64,000 nt of DNA from Cladopsammia gracilis (lineage: Eukaryota > Cnidaria > Anthozoa > Scleractinia > Dendrophylliidae), in the NCBI GenBank assembly GCA_022457155.1, contig JAJGOT010000977.1, positions 61,795 to 125,794 of the forward strand. The letters run 5' to 3'. How positions within the stretch are numbered: position 1 is the first letter of the stretch; the number at the start of each line of letters is the position of its first letter. The position numbers and the translations under genes were made by a program. Below are positions 1-11,549 of the stretch, piece by piece. The notes beneath the pieces were generated by a model. That model worked only from the letters and a program-made list of their open reading frames with translations, did not search any database and was not told the origin of the DNA.

Positions 1-932
1 GGCATTCTTGGCCATGGATGTTACTACCAAGGCCAGGCTTTCTTGGCAACTTTGGCCACCAAAGCGAAGCTTTCTTGGATTTCATGGTGTGCCACAAGTT
101 AAGAATGTCTTTGTCCTTTGGTTTTTATTTATGAATATTTGAATAATTATATTATTTTTATATCTTAAGGCAACTTGGCCACAAAAGCATGGCTTTCCGC
201 CAAGCTTTCTTGGAATTCATGGTCTGCAAAAATGAAAAAAAAAAAATCAAAATACTGGCTTTTTTTTAATTGACCTGAATTTAAATGTTGTGTCCTTTCA
301 CATTTTATGAATATGAATAATATGTATTTTTTGCTAATTCTTACAGGCAACTTGGCCACAAAAGCCTGGCTTTCTTGGCCATGTAGGTTTTTTGTCAAAC
401 TTTCTTGGATTTCAATTGGTCTGCATTACATAAAGAAAACATTATTGAATCAAAATCTTGGCAGTTAACTTAAATGACCAATCTGTTGTCCTGTGACAGT
501 TATGAATGTTACATTTTTTAGTATAAATTTCAAAAAATTCAAAAAATTTCAAAAAATTCAAAAAATTTCAAAAAATTCAATAATAGAATATTGTTACACG
601 TAGTTAAATTGAATTATAATGTGAAAACCAATATGGCGGCTATCGTGAATAAGGCCTATTAGCCTCCCTTACCTCATTTTAGAGTAAAAATTACTTTGAA
701 TCATGCATAATTATGGTAACGAGGCCAAGGGCGCTATTTAACTTTCATTGGTGAATAAACTGCATACGGCAAATAGAAACATTTTATTTGGGAATTAGAT
801 GCACTGGATAACATTAAACGTTTTCACAACTTGGACAAGGTCAATAAAAAAAAAGACCTACGACAACACCGAAACATTCTTTTACTTGGTCAGTCACTCA
901 TACCAGTCATTTCTAACCACCCGCACACTACG
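1..932. repeat. ~940 bp direct repeat, copy A
   Basis: This stretch matches 43,027-43,969 almost base for base in the same orientation, with small indels. Inside it, units beginning GGCAACTTTGGCCA or GGCAACTTGGCCACAAAAGC recur three times, each followed by a CTTTCTTGG block, so it is itself made of diverged sub-repeats. The match stops abruptly after CACACTACG at 932, where a DNA polymerase fragment begins. The left end lies outside the window. No coding potential was recognised. Confidence 0.9.
531..592. repeat. AAAAATTTC/AAAAATTC short tandem repeat
   Basis: About six alternating 9-10 base units of the ATTTCAAAAA type. Copy B at about 43.57 kb has only one unit followed by unrelated sequence, so the array expanded after the two copies separated, or copy B lost it. 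Confidence 0.8.
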
Positions 933-1530
933 TTGGATCTGGTTCACAGTTATTCATTGGTTTTGTGAAACACTCAAAATCAGCATAAGCAACAAAAGGT
1001 AAAGGCATTTTTTTATAATGATTTTTAAAGAAAAGAAATGAGTTTTTAGGAGGCATTTTTTCTGCAACTGTTTCATTAATGCAGCAATAAGTAATATGTT
1101 TATTTAATAATTCCTCTTTTGTAAAATGAGATAAACATTTTTTACAATAATATTTTTTTCTTGAAGTTCTTTACTTACTTGTGAACTTATTAATCTTGAA
1201 AAATTTTTAATAAGTGAATAATGTGATTTTCCATTTTCTTCATAAAGAAACAAATCTATTGAATTTTTACAATCTTTATCATTCATTCTTAAAGGATAAA
1301 ATTTATTATATTCATTGATTGAAAATACATTTATTCCTGGAAGATTTGGATTTTGTTTTTCAAACTTTTTTATAGCTGTTAATTTTACTGGAAAATCTAT
1401 ACCTTTGAAATGAAGATCATTTTCATATTGTTTTAAATCTGTTATTCTCTGAGGATGTCTATATTTAGGTTGATGTAAAAATCTTAAAATACACCACATG
1501 AAACATTTGTCATCTTTTTTATTTTCTAAC
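933..1530 (-). pseudogene. Polinton/adintovirus-type family B DNA polymerase, N-terminal fragment
   Basis: The longest open piece, 1,104-1,499 on the minus strand, matches the region just upstream of the exonuclease domain in protein-primed family B polymerases of cnidarian Polintons: a CFMWCILRFLH start, a LKQYEN block, FKGIDFPVKL, and IKNFSRLISSQ. The frame breaks near 1,150. A different frame then shows a C2H2-like finger (C-x2-C, then H and C) and a YADFE motif, which corresponds to the Exo I Asp/Glu metal-binding motif. The fragment stops at 933, exactly where the copy A repeat ends, and none of the exonuclease or polymerase palm domains is present. It cannot encode a working enzyme. It could derive from the same family as Polinton 1 at 27.7 kb, whose polymerase is missing from just before this point; that is inference. 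Confidence 0.82.
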
Positions 1531-2947
1531 TATGAATCACAGAAATCGGAATTACGGTTTTAAACAAGGTTTGTTGACACTCGGATCTAAAATTTCATGA
1601 CAGGGATTTTCGGAAAAATGACGGTAAAAAGTACTTTGGGAAGTGGTTCAAAAGGAATAATTCTATAACTACTTCTGCTGTATACGAGGATAGTGTATCT
1701 GTGCCGTTTGATATCTTGTTGTCAAGTAAAACTTGTTGTGTTCAACAATGTCATAGAAACAATTATTAAGGTTATAATGTTATAAAATAAAATGAAGGAG
1801 AAAAATGGCAAGTTGCAGTCCACAGAAGTCGCACCAAGTATAGGACGCCCTGCAAACAATCTTCCTTAGCATTCACAATAGTGCCAGAACGATTTCTAAC
1901 TGGTGCCGTATTGGCAACTTACAGTTTCCAATACGGAAGGTTTGATAAAAAAGACGTGCTTCCTCTTACAAAAGCAGTGAAGAAGTTAGGATATGTCGTC
2001 TAATTATGAAGTGATAACAAAGTACTTTGCTTACTTTCTTATACTTTCTTTTAACGCAGCGTTTTCTTGATGGTAAGTGAGTACTGTTGAGCTATTACTG
2101 TTCTCCAAATGCTCTTTACAAAAGCATAATTACGATTGTATACTAACCTTGAACTTTGGATCCATCGTGAAAACTCCTAAAATAACAATTATAGTAACCA
2201 TAATAATCAGATCACTTAACGGCAACATAATTGTTACGGATATGACATGCAATCCTGAAACGTGAATGTGATTTCGTATACATGGAGAAGTTGGTGGTGA
2301 TGATGGATAAACAGATATGACAAATGGTGTGTAACCATCAAGTAACGAGAGTTGAAGCATGCACAATAATCAAGTTTACTAAATATGGACAATTGTTTCT
2401 TATTCGCATGCTAAGAGATCGATCCTCGAAACGTTCCACACCCCTCTCTACCACGGCCAATTCCACTACACTTTTTGACCAGCCCAGAAGTGACAAACTT
2501 TAAACAATGCAACCTTTTCCAAAGCTTTTGAGTCAAATTTTCTGGCGTATATAACACCCAAAAGGACAAAATATGGATTCGAAACGAGAAACATTGCTAA
2601 CATTTATCAGTAGTCTTTAAATTGGCATCTTTTAGGGATCAAATAATAGGTCAAGCCACACCCAGGTTGATCTCTTTTAATGCGCCAGTCAATTCCAGCT
2701 GTGCCCGCCTACCACTCCCCCACCCCCCCCCCCCCCAATTAGTGGGACATTGTCCCATACAGTCCATCACAGGGGGGTCATGTTACCCAGGAGCATTGGA
2801 CTATCTTTTAATTCTATCTTTAAATTCTTCTTTTAATCCCCAAGGGTCGTCCCAGGGTGGCATGGGCACAGCTGGAATTGACTGATATCCCCCCACCCAC
2901 CCCCGAAACCAAATTAGGTAGACATACACATCTTGCACAATATCTCA
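1531..2947. other. No gene seen
   Basis: AT-rich sequence without a convincing ORF. It includes a C-rich run near 2,725-2,740. Short ORFs here lack recognisable motifs. Confidence 0.6.
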
Positions 2948-3040
2948 ATAGAACTCAAATCTGCAAAGGACCGCAAACGATAATGCTGTGAACGACAAAC
3001 AGCATTAGCGTTTGCGGTCCTTTGCAGATTTGAGTTCTAT
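2948..3040. repeat. Long near-perfect hairpin
   Basis: An arm of about 40 bases beginning ATAGAACTCAAATCTGCAAA (2,948) is repeated inverted and ends at 3,040, with one mismatch seen and a loop of about 11 bases. This is typical of a small foldback transposon or a MITE reduced to its ends. Confidence 0.9.
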
Positions 3041-4001
3041 TTTCATATATTTTGGGACCGTAGGTCTTTACTGATACGATATGCTGGTTTTCTTTCAGCA
3101 TGGTTTTGCCCATGCGTTTGGATGTTTACATTGGCTTGCCATGTACATTCAGTTTTTGCGAGACACCATTGTGACATCTTGGGACGGCTTGTTCCCCGCA
3201 ACACGTGATGTGGCACGCATGATGCGGGTGACAAGTTGGTTCCAAGGTATGGAACTTGATATTGTGCGACGTGTCATTGTGCAATCTATTTACGACTGCA
3301 TTCTTGTAGTCGTTCTTAGTTTGCTACAAGCTACACCGCGCTGACAAGCCCCAAACAGGGCGAAACAGCTGTCCGCGGTTGCTACCCTGCTTTATCGGTT
3401 TCTGTCGTATTGGTGTCACGCAAAATCTACTTTTTCAAGTAGTCAGATCAGCCTTGCAGTTTGTCGGTTACAATATCTCAAACGGCAAACGCAGAGTTTC
3501 TGATCTTTGGCCAGGAGATTTTAGTGAAACCCATCAACATATACAAATCAAATTGCTAACTAGTCAATTTTCCCGAAAGAGAAAGAAAAAAAACTACTGA
3601 AGGCAACCTTCGTTCGGCTCCCAGACAACAGTCACACTGAAAACACCCGTTTTTATCTCGAGTTCAGGCATTTATGGAGTGCATGGTATCGTCAAGTCTC
3701 AGCTCAGCTCCATTTACAACCCCAAAGAAACAGGATCTAATGTGTGGTCCTACCTTCAGTCTTCTTTTCACCTTTACTGCGCAGATATAAAAACACTTGG
3801 CTGTGGAAATCTCCAGCGATCGGCCGCTCCTCAGTTACAGTAATTTCCCGCTCAAAATTAGGTCACGCTGGGTCACGTGATCAAGCGTGACCCAATTGAA
3901 AACCTTTCACTACATGACCTGTCCCATACAGTCTTTTTTATATATACATAGTCGCATAAATAATATGAATTCACAAGCAGCATGTAAAATAATTTAGCCA
4001 C

Positions 4002-4500
4002 GTAAACAAGAACAGCATTGCCAAGGATGGTATAGATCGGATATTTTGAGTGGAATGACTTAATATTCGGGGAAATATTCGACTGCCGGACACGGAGTAT
4101 TTTATACGATATCGTGTCCGGAAGCTCGTGGAAACATTGCCATTCGCGGCAAAAATAAAACACTGGTATTTTGGTGGAAATGGTACCCTTTAGCCATGTA
4201 AACAAGAACAGAATCGCCTAGGCTGGTATAGATCGAATATATTGAGTGGAATGACTTAATATTCGGCAAAGTATTCGACTGCCGGGCACGGAGTATTTTC
4301 AATTTCCTGTCCGGAAGCTCGCAGCGAGTTTTAAAGTTATAAATATCAGCTATCGGGTGCGAAGCTCGCAAAAATTCACACTACGATGGAAATAGTGAAG
4401 GTTTCAGCCATATAAACAAGGATTTGATATCAATAACTGAATTTTTTAAAAAAAAATTTGACTGCCGGACACGGAGTATTTTGAAAAACATGTCCGGCTG
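4002..4500. repeat. Three diverged tandem units of about 200 bp
   Basis: Units start near 4,002, 4,198 and 4,408. Each has a TAAACAAG start and the core GACTGCCGG-CACGGAGTATTTT followed by GTCCGG. Spacing is about 196 and 210 bp. Overlapping minus-strand ORFs of 89-110 codons simply follow the repeat. The sequence after the third unit runs into a good splice donor (GTAAGT near 4,632), but no exon could be supported. Confidence 0.75.
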
Positions 4501-5350
4501 CCGGACATATAGACACAGCGTTATATATTGTTTTTCTTCAAATTCTGATGTGGACCTTGTCGAGAACGCCGCTGAAAATATGCAGGGAAAGAAACAGTTT
4601 GCAAAATTCAGGATGATACAAATCGAAGAAGGTAAGTATGTTTATGTTATTTATACCTTTGTAACGCTGACGTTTCGAACTGAAGTAATATTAGTGTGTA
4701 GATAGCCGATACAATAAAAATAATGTCGGTCACGCACTCGACACTGTTGGCGTGATTTTGTGTCTACTGTAAACGATTTTGAATATTTTTTTGACGACTG
4801 CTAAATCATTTACCCAAACTAAATTTTACATATATTGAAAGACCTACCCTTCCTTAGTTAAAATCCGTAATCTTATGAAATTTGGTGATATGGCATATGG
4901 TCAAAATAACCATTCTTTTCACCGACCGACGGACTTAACGTTGGAGAACACTCTGGTTTTGTTTACCGCGAAATAATTAGATTAATCCAATATTCTTGAA
5001 ATTGTGGTTTTTGGACAAGGAAAAGTTATGCAATGAGTTGGTATAGTATTAGAATTTTTCTGCGCTCGATAGTTGCGACATGCGAATCGAATGAAAATGG
5101 TCGATTTTCAACCCAGTTGGGACTCGCTAAACTGAGTCTGGAGGTTAAATTGAAAATGTCGTTTTTCTCGGAAAGACAAAAATGTTTCGAGGAAAAAAAC
5201 ACAGCCTGTTTGTATTCTTGCTAGAGGCTAGCTATATGCAAAAGGGGAGCGAAATTAAGTTTTCAAGCCTTGCCTAAGAAATTTGATTTTGTTTGATTTT
5301 TCTAGACATTTGCTCTTAAATAACTGCTTTGATTTTGCCATGTATTAGTT
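4501..5350. other. No gene seen
   Basis: AT-rich unique-looking sequence. A 63-codon ORF at 5,033-5,224 has no recognisable motif. Confidence 0.5.
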
Positions 5351-5467
5351 TTTTCCAAGCTTCACAGTTGTTTCAAAGTGTTGTCGCAAATACACTTCTT
5401 TCATATATTTTCCAAGCTTCACAGTTTTTTCAAAGTGTTGTCGCAAATACACTTCTTTCATATATGC
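5351..5467. repeat. 57 bp tandem duplication
   Basis: TTTTCCAAGCTTCACAG through CTTCTTTCATATA occurs twice, with CCAAGC at 5,355 and again at 5,412. The copies are nearly identical, so the duplication looks recent. Confidence 0.9.
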
Positions 5468-5876
5468 AAATTTCGTGTGGAATGTAATTCGATCGCGCGC
5501 TGCTTTCACATGATCATGAATCCAAAATATTTGTTCTAAAGGTCAAAACTTTTTAATGGAATTCATATTTCCTTGAACGAAAATGTCTTTTCCTTGAATA
5601 AAAGAGTTAAACGCTTATCAGAATTCAGTGATTTTCTGCTTCCAGAAGGCTTGGCGATTTATTTATCCTCATTGCAAAGCGCAGCGCTGGCGTCTGCGAA
5701 TTATATTATAAACATCACAAAATAATATTTAAATTCAGCAACCTGCTTTATTATATCTAGTGTTTTCTAAAATTTGTGTATATAGAATGCCATTCTTATC
5801 CGTAAAGATGATACGCATAATGTTTTCGCGAATCAAAAAATCTTGAAAGCAAACTTTATTTCAGAAAGCGCTATAG

Positions 5877-6944
5877 AGTGTGTGCGCTCACGTGACCCTT
5901 GACTTACCGTCCGCCATGTTGGAGGACTACTTTGATGGGTTTTCCCTGTGTTTACCTTCTAGAGAGCGGGTAGTGCGAGCGCTTTTGAAATCATAACTCG
6001 CGTTTCTTTTAACGTTATGAATTAAAATCGAAAAGGTAGCTAATGCACAGTGCTTTTTTGTCATTTGTGCTAATTTAAATCCCAAAAACCCTTTTCTTTC
6101 GATATAATTAGGTCCGTATTTGTTTCGATCAGTTCGATTTGCCGATTTGCCGGCCCGATTTTTTTAAACTTTAAAAACATTATCACAGATTAGAAAATCA
6201 GCCACACTTATAAAATCGGTTTTACGTCAACAATATTTCTTATAAAATGGAATCATTTTCATGGTCGCGAAAACTCGTAAAATCAGTCTTGTAGCGCGTC
6301 TATTTAGCTAGTTTGTCGGTTCCTTGATTGCCCGCTGCAATTTGTCTGCACGAAATTTTGTCTCGAAGTGGTTTCTGTGGGGAACTTGTTCCCGGCTGCT
6401 TACTGTTTAGCCAAGAAAACCGGTATTTTCGGTTGGAAAGCAAAAGGTACGACTGATTTTCAGGGCATTTGGGTTGGAACTAGCGGAAAACCTTCAGTGA
6501 TTAGTAGCGTGAGCCCGGCAGCCGAGCACGGTTTTCAAAGGGTCTTCAAAAATGCCTCAGAAATTCTCACAGAATTTTCACGAAAAGCTTCATTTAAACC
6601 TCCTTAGAGTATTCTATCTTTGTTTAGAAATGCCAAGCGCTTCGAAAAATTATATTGGTCTTGTAGTTGACGAATTATCCGAGCTTGTGCATACTATAAA
6701 ATCGCTGTGTTCTCGACACTTGGAAAATCTAGTGTCGAGCACATAGCGATTTTATAGTATGCACAAGCTCGGAGAATTCGTCAACTACAAACCCAAATTA
6801 ATTTTTTGAAGCGCTTGGCATTTCCAAACAAAGATAGAATACTCACAGGAGGTTTCTGAATGAGGCCTTCGAGTCACCATTTTGATTACGTCAGTCCTCC
6901 AACATGGCCGCCGGTAAGTTTGTGACGTCATCCGCACACACACT
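5877..6944. mobile_element. Foldback/MITE-like element with nested palindrome
   Basis: Outer inverted ends of about 50 bases begin AGTGTGTGCG; both contain CTTACCG...GCCATGTTGGAGGACT (5,877 onward and, inverted, ending 6,944). Inside lies a second, much longer palindrome: about 125-base arms at 6,595-6,723 and 6,735-6,860 around a short centre near 6,729, differing by scattered substitutions. ORFs at 6,368-6,746 fall on these arms and are not considered genes. No transposase is encoded, so mobility would need proteins supplied elsewhere. No clear target-site duplication was found. Confidence 0.8.
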
Positions 6945-7094
6945 GTTTAACTTAATTATATTTAAATACTAGCGTTCCTATACCGTGATTATTGACTTCA
7001 CGAAGAAAACATTCGGACAAGTTTGCGTCTAATGTTTCCCAAACCGTGACTGCATTCTGTTACATTTGGAAAGACTACTTTTAAAAGTAATAAA

Positions 7095-7690
7095 ATCAGT
7101 AAACGACCGGGTTATTTTTCAATTTTAGTAATTCTCAAAAACTGTATTACGCGACAGTCCGTTGACTCTGTGTTTAGAGTGCACAAAAGCTCACAAAAAC
7201 AATTTTTTCTCGGTCTAGAACAACAAGTATGACACAAAGAAAAAGTCAATCACAAATTGATATCAACATAAATGCTCACCGAAAAATGAAATTTCTTTTA
7301 TGGTAAAGTCCATCGCCTGCTTGAAAATTCTTTAAAACTCCGCTTCTTCGGATTTGATCGCCCCGCACTGATAAAACTTGAAGCAAGATTTCGTCGCTTG
7401 TCGCTTACAGCTCTCCTTTTTCTCCACTACGGCGGCTTCTGAGTATTCTTTAAAGCTTTCTCTTTCCATTTTGAGTATTTTGAATGTGTGTTATTATTCC
7501 GACAAGACAAAGAAAACCAAGCACATGCCGAGCGCGGCAGACATTTTTGTAGAATTTTTATGTGACCTGCGACCCGGTTAGTAATAATATATGCGTGCAT
7601 AAATTTGCATGCACTAATGTAAGAAAAACAAGAAGAAACGCAACCCATTTTATACCTCATGCGCTTACTGGGCATGAGTAATAAGAAATT
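7095..7690. repeat. Dispersed repeat, copy 1
   Basis: Two blocks recur at 47,999-48,560: one beginning ACGACCGGG(T/C)TATTTTTCAA and one containing AATTGATATCAACATAAAT. A third block, ATAAATTTGCATGC(A/G)CTAATGT at about 7,597, is also found near 37,745 at the end of an insertion in Polinton 1. This marks a dispersed family present at least three times, in full or in part. Its boundaries are approximate. Confidence 0.7.
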
Positions 7691-8339
7691 GACTTGTACC
7701 TGACGAAAATAAATTTAAAAAATTAGTTAGTATAAACCAACTTTTGTTAGTAGTAAGATATTCAATGAAAATTTAGTAGCTATACATAAGATTAAAGAAT
7801 TTTAACTCTCAATAGGCCGGCATATGTCGGTATGTGTATTTTAGACATATAAAAGCAAAACATTGATGTATGATTTCCACTACAACTTAATTACGAAACA
7901 ATAATGGTAATAAAGTAAAATTGTTATTCACAGACACTGATCAGTTTGACATAATCGAAACCACTGATGCATACAATGATTTTTATTGCATAAACATCTA
8001 TTTGATAACAGTGAATATAAAATTAATAGTCCATTCTTTAATAAATCAAACAAAAAAGTAATTGGAAAATTCAAAGAAGAATCATGCGGTATACCGATTA
8101 CAGAATTCGTGGGATAAAGATCGAAAATGTACATCTATATATTAACATACAATAATTATAATGGAAAAGCCGGCATTAAAAAAAATACATAATCAAAAAA
8201 CAAAGGCTATTTTGATAAGTCATTGCTGTAAAAACAAAACAAGCTGAATAACTGGCTGAGAATAAAATTTGACACTTACAGCAAACTTAGTCTAACAGCT
8301 TAGTATCTGGCATTACCAGATTAACCTCTTGTGTTGCCA
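7691..8339. other. 3' flank of the GPCR gene, nothing else seen
   Basis: AT-rich. It would contain the 3' untranslated region of the minus-strand GPCR gene. No other ORF with recognisable motifs. Confidence 0.5.
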
Positions 8340-9353
8340 TTACTTCCTGCGTCTTTTAGGCTGACTTACTTTAATTCCACATTTACATACGGAAAAAACC
8401 TGCGGGCAAAGACTCTTTAAGGCTTGGCTATAATTCGTGCTAAACACGAAAAGGATGACGGGGTTAATGGCTGTACTTAAAGATGGAAAGACATAGAAAG
8501 TAAAACCCACAAGTAATAAGCATCTGTCCTTTGCGAAGAGAGATGGGTAAATCTTTTTAAGCAACAAATAAACACTAAGTGGAGTCCAGCAAATAAAAAA
8601 TGCAAACACAATTGATATCAAGATATTCACAATCCTTTGGTTCTGCTGGCGGCGTTTAACGTTTTCTTGTACCTTGAGCAAGTTACCTGGTCTTGGTCTT
8701 TTTTTTAAGGCTCTTATAATCACAGAATACAGAACAATGATCGTGATAGGAGGGAAAAGGTAGGCACAAACAAAACCCACGCCATAGAAAACTGTCAAAC
8801 TTCCGTCTGGCATCATAAATCTGCAAAATGTTTGATCCCCTACTTTGATTATGTTGGCAAAAAGAGCGTATGGTAAGCCCCAAATTATGGGTATTAACCA
8901 TGATAATGACAGAAAAATCACCCGAATTTTCACATTAATCATAATTACTTTTAAGGGGAAAACAATAGCGACAAATCTGTCCAAAGCAATTAGTATCAGG
9001 CTCAGAACCGAAACTGCCTGTGACACAACCCTGAAATACATTCCTAGCTTGCATACAGGTGAAGCCCAAGGCTCATTGATGTAGATATTAGGTGTCAGCA
9101 TTCCTTCACTGGCATAGAGTGGCCAATTGAACAACGGTCCAAGGAAGTCGGAGACAGCCATGTTTACGATGTAGTAGTTGGTGCTTGTCCGCAAGCTGGG
9201 GGTCTTTATGAAGGTTGTAACAACCAGGGCATTCCCAATAAGCGCCGCTGTACTTATCAAAGACAGAGTCAATGTAAACATTGTGGAGGCCATAGCGGAG
9301 CAGCTTGGAGATGAAGAGTTGAATTGAACAACAGTGAAATTATTCATTTTCAC
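8340..9353 (-). CDS. Class A (rhodopsin-like) G protein-coupled receptor, intronless
   Basis: A 337-residue single-exon receptor, complete from ATG to stop. An extracellular N-terminus has N-glycosylation sequons (NFT at 5, NSS at 12). Seven hydrophobic segments carry class A landmarks: GN at 40-41 (TM1), an AVSDF motif with D69 (TM2), C101 at the start of TM3, DRF at 125-127 in place of DRY, C177 in the second extracellular loop to pair with C101, CWTP at 255-258 (TM6), and NPVILFVF from 297 (TM7) in place of NPxxY. The tail is short, Cys-bearing and ends in a Lys/Arg cluster. Its role would be sensing an extracellular ligand at the plasma membrane and signalling through a G protein. The ligand cannot be named; DRF and the divergent TM7 motif fit the lineage-expanded peptide/amine-like receptors of cnidarians. 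The frame is undamaged, unlike the elements around it, so it is likely a live host gene. Confidence 0.95.
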   Translation of the reverse strand: MKMNNFTVVQFNSSSPSCSAMASTMFTLTLSLISTAALIGNALVVTTFIKTPSLRTSTNYYIVNMAVSDFLGPLFNWPLYASEGMLTPNIYINEPWASPVCKLGMYFRVVSQAVSVLSLILIALDRFVAIVFPLKVIMINVKIRVIFLSLSWLIPIIWGLPYALFANIIKVGDQTFCRFMMPDGSLTVFYGVGFVCAYLFPPITIIVLYSVIIRALKKRPRPGNLLKVQENVKRRQQNQRIVNILISIVFAFFICWTPLSVYLLLKKIYPSLFAKDRCLLLVGFTFYVFPSLSTAINPVILFVFSTNYSQALKSLCPQVFSVCKCGIKVSQPKRRRK

Positions 9354-9589
9354 TTGCTTGGGGCAGGAAGGTCAACTAGCAGACTCAGGTTTTTATCTTC
9401 GTTGAAAATAACTGACAAGAAAGAAAATTAATAAGATATAAAACTGTTTAGTAATAGTTCTGTCTGTTAATGTGCTTACACGCGGGCAGATACAGATATT
9501 TTGATCGAGCTGAGCAACACACTTTACAAAAATATCCAATTGAGAGGTTTTCCGCAGTGGCCAAAACTTCGTTAACAGAGGTGGTATGG

Positions 9590-9930
9590 GGCCTATAAGA
9601 AACCGTAAAACCGCTCAAAATTTCTGTGAAAACCGAAAAACCGCAATAAAAATCGATCAAAACCGAAAAACCGCCGAACATAATGATCAAAATAGCAAAT
9701 TCACAAACCTTAAACCCCTGACCCTTGATACCACATATCTCACCGGCAACGCCACTTGGATGGCGAACGCGAACCTACACTTGTTGATCGTGGTTAATAA
9801 AAAGGTCTAAAACAGTAGGAAGCAAACCACAACGGATACAAAAACCGAAAACCCGGAAATTTTGAGTGCAAAAACCGAAAAAACCGATCTCAAAAATGAC
9901 CAAAACCGAAAAACCGAAAACCTCAATGTC
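9590..9930. repeat. AACCGAAAA-type short repeats
   Basis: Two clusters (about 9,598-9,680 and 9,838-9,925) of AAAACCGAAAAACCG-like units. The 74-codon ORF at 9,586 with repeated NRKTA is a translation of this repeat and not a gene. Confidence 0.75.
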
Positions 9931-10984
9931 CCCCTTAACAGGCCAAATGGATAATAATCTGTGTGTATAACGAATAGCAGTTACAAGTCAGTAATGTACA
10001 GTTGTTGCAACCGTTACGTTTATGGATTAAAATCTTCTTTTTAATACATTGTCTAATTGGAAAATTTAGGAATTCAATACTGAATTTTATAATTTAAATG
10101 TTGAGTCACTGAGAGCGCTTTGTCGATCACGAGCCGTTTTTGAAGACTCTTTCACTTGAGCAGGTCTCCCGTTTCATTCTCATCAGGCGAGATCATTTCG
10201 TGTGCCTAGCCAAATGTTTCGCTTACAATATTGTTTCTGTGTGTAACAGCCGTGGCCTTTCAAGTCTTGACGCTAGTGGTAGGCTTTGTTTTAAAGCGAG
10301 GGTGTGAAAGTACATCCGTTTCTAAATGCCTCGGACCACTGCTTATTCCGCATTTGACGTCACCTTACACACCCTTTCGCATTATCTGTCAGTCTTTTAA
10401 ACCTATTTATGCTGCCGCTTATGCTAGCGATATACTTGTGCTTATGTTTATGCTTGTGTTTGTGCTTGTGCTTTCTACGCTAGTGAAAACTACAAACATG
10501 TTGTCGTGCTAAAAATTTCCATTCTATTAGAACGCATAATTTAAAAATTCCTCGATATCTCGTTTTATAGATTTAGCACATCAGCCGAGACAGCAAACGG
10601 GATATAAAGACAGTTCGTTCGATTCATTGCACATTTTCAACTCAGCACGCACCACTAAAAAAGCCAGAAAAGAACTAATGGTCCGTCCTTTAGCAGTGGA
10701 ATTATACTTGACAACATTTCATATCTCGTTTTCTGAGTTTGCCCGTGCCAATTTTAATTGACTTAACTGGAGTACCTTATAATTAAACGTACGTTGCGAG
10801 GCGGCCAGTAAATAAGACTTGAGTTATTGAGATGACAAGTTGTTGCTGCCTTCAACTACAAAGATACTTCACTCGAGTCAGTACAAATGTATTTATCTGC
10901 AGCTGGAAAAATGAAACTGAACTATTTGCAACTGAGGAAATGAGAAAGGGATTTTAACCTGTTTGTCTGAATTTCGGGATCATA

Positions 10985-11050
10985 TTTAAAAGAAACATGA
11001 ATGAAAACAGCATCCCAACTGTTTTCATTCATGTTTCATTTCTTAAAAGA
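10985..11050. repeat. Short hairpin
   Basis: AAACATGAATGAAAACAG and its inverted copy flank an 8-base loop (CATCCCAA). It may be a foldback remnant. The stretch 9,931-11,550 otherwise shows no supportable gene. Confidence 0.8.
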
Positions 11051-11549
11051 CTAACTTGGAGGTATATTTAAAAGACCCTTTATTAACAAAACAGTTAAGC
11101 TGAGGTGGAAAGAGGGGCTCTGAATAAAATTCTTTATTATTGGCGTGCGGTTAAAGATTATAACAACTTAACAATTTTGCAGTGTTGTATTGTTCCATTC
11201 GGCGAGCATATTAATTCTCACAGTCACTCAATGACCAAATGATCGAGTGTCGCTAGATATGTATGGCAGCTTTGATCTCCTTGCTTTACATAGTCGAATA
11301 CGCAGTTATTTTTGACGAGCACGTACTGGTAACTAAAATTGCTTCCTTTTTGGGCTGTTGATTGCATTTATGTCTAAGCTGCCAATCCACAAGCTCGCTC
11401 CGCAATGTTTACAATCTTGTTGATACCCATTAATGTTCTTTAGGTCCGAGCACTGAAGGAATGAACTTGTTATTCTAGGGGTATAAAAACGATCATGCAT
11501 GTCGTTTTCTTGTCTCATTTCTCAGTTGAAACGTACAGATCTTAGCTCG

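Noticed and set aside
4424..4640. Possible first exon ending at GTAAGT
   Set aside because: Most of the ORF is the third tandem repeat unit, and no following exon was found.
9586..9810. ORF with NRKTA repeats
   Set aside because: Product of the AACCGAAAA short repeat.
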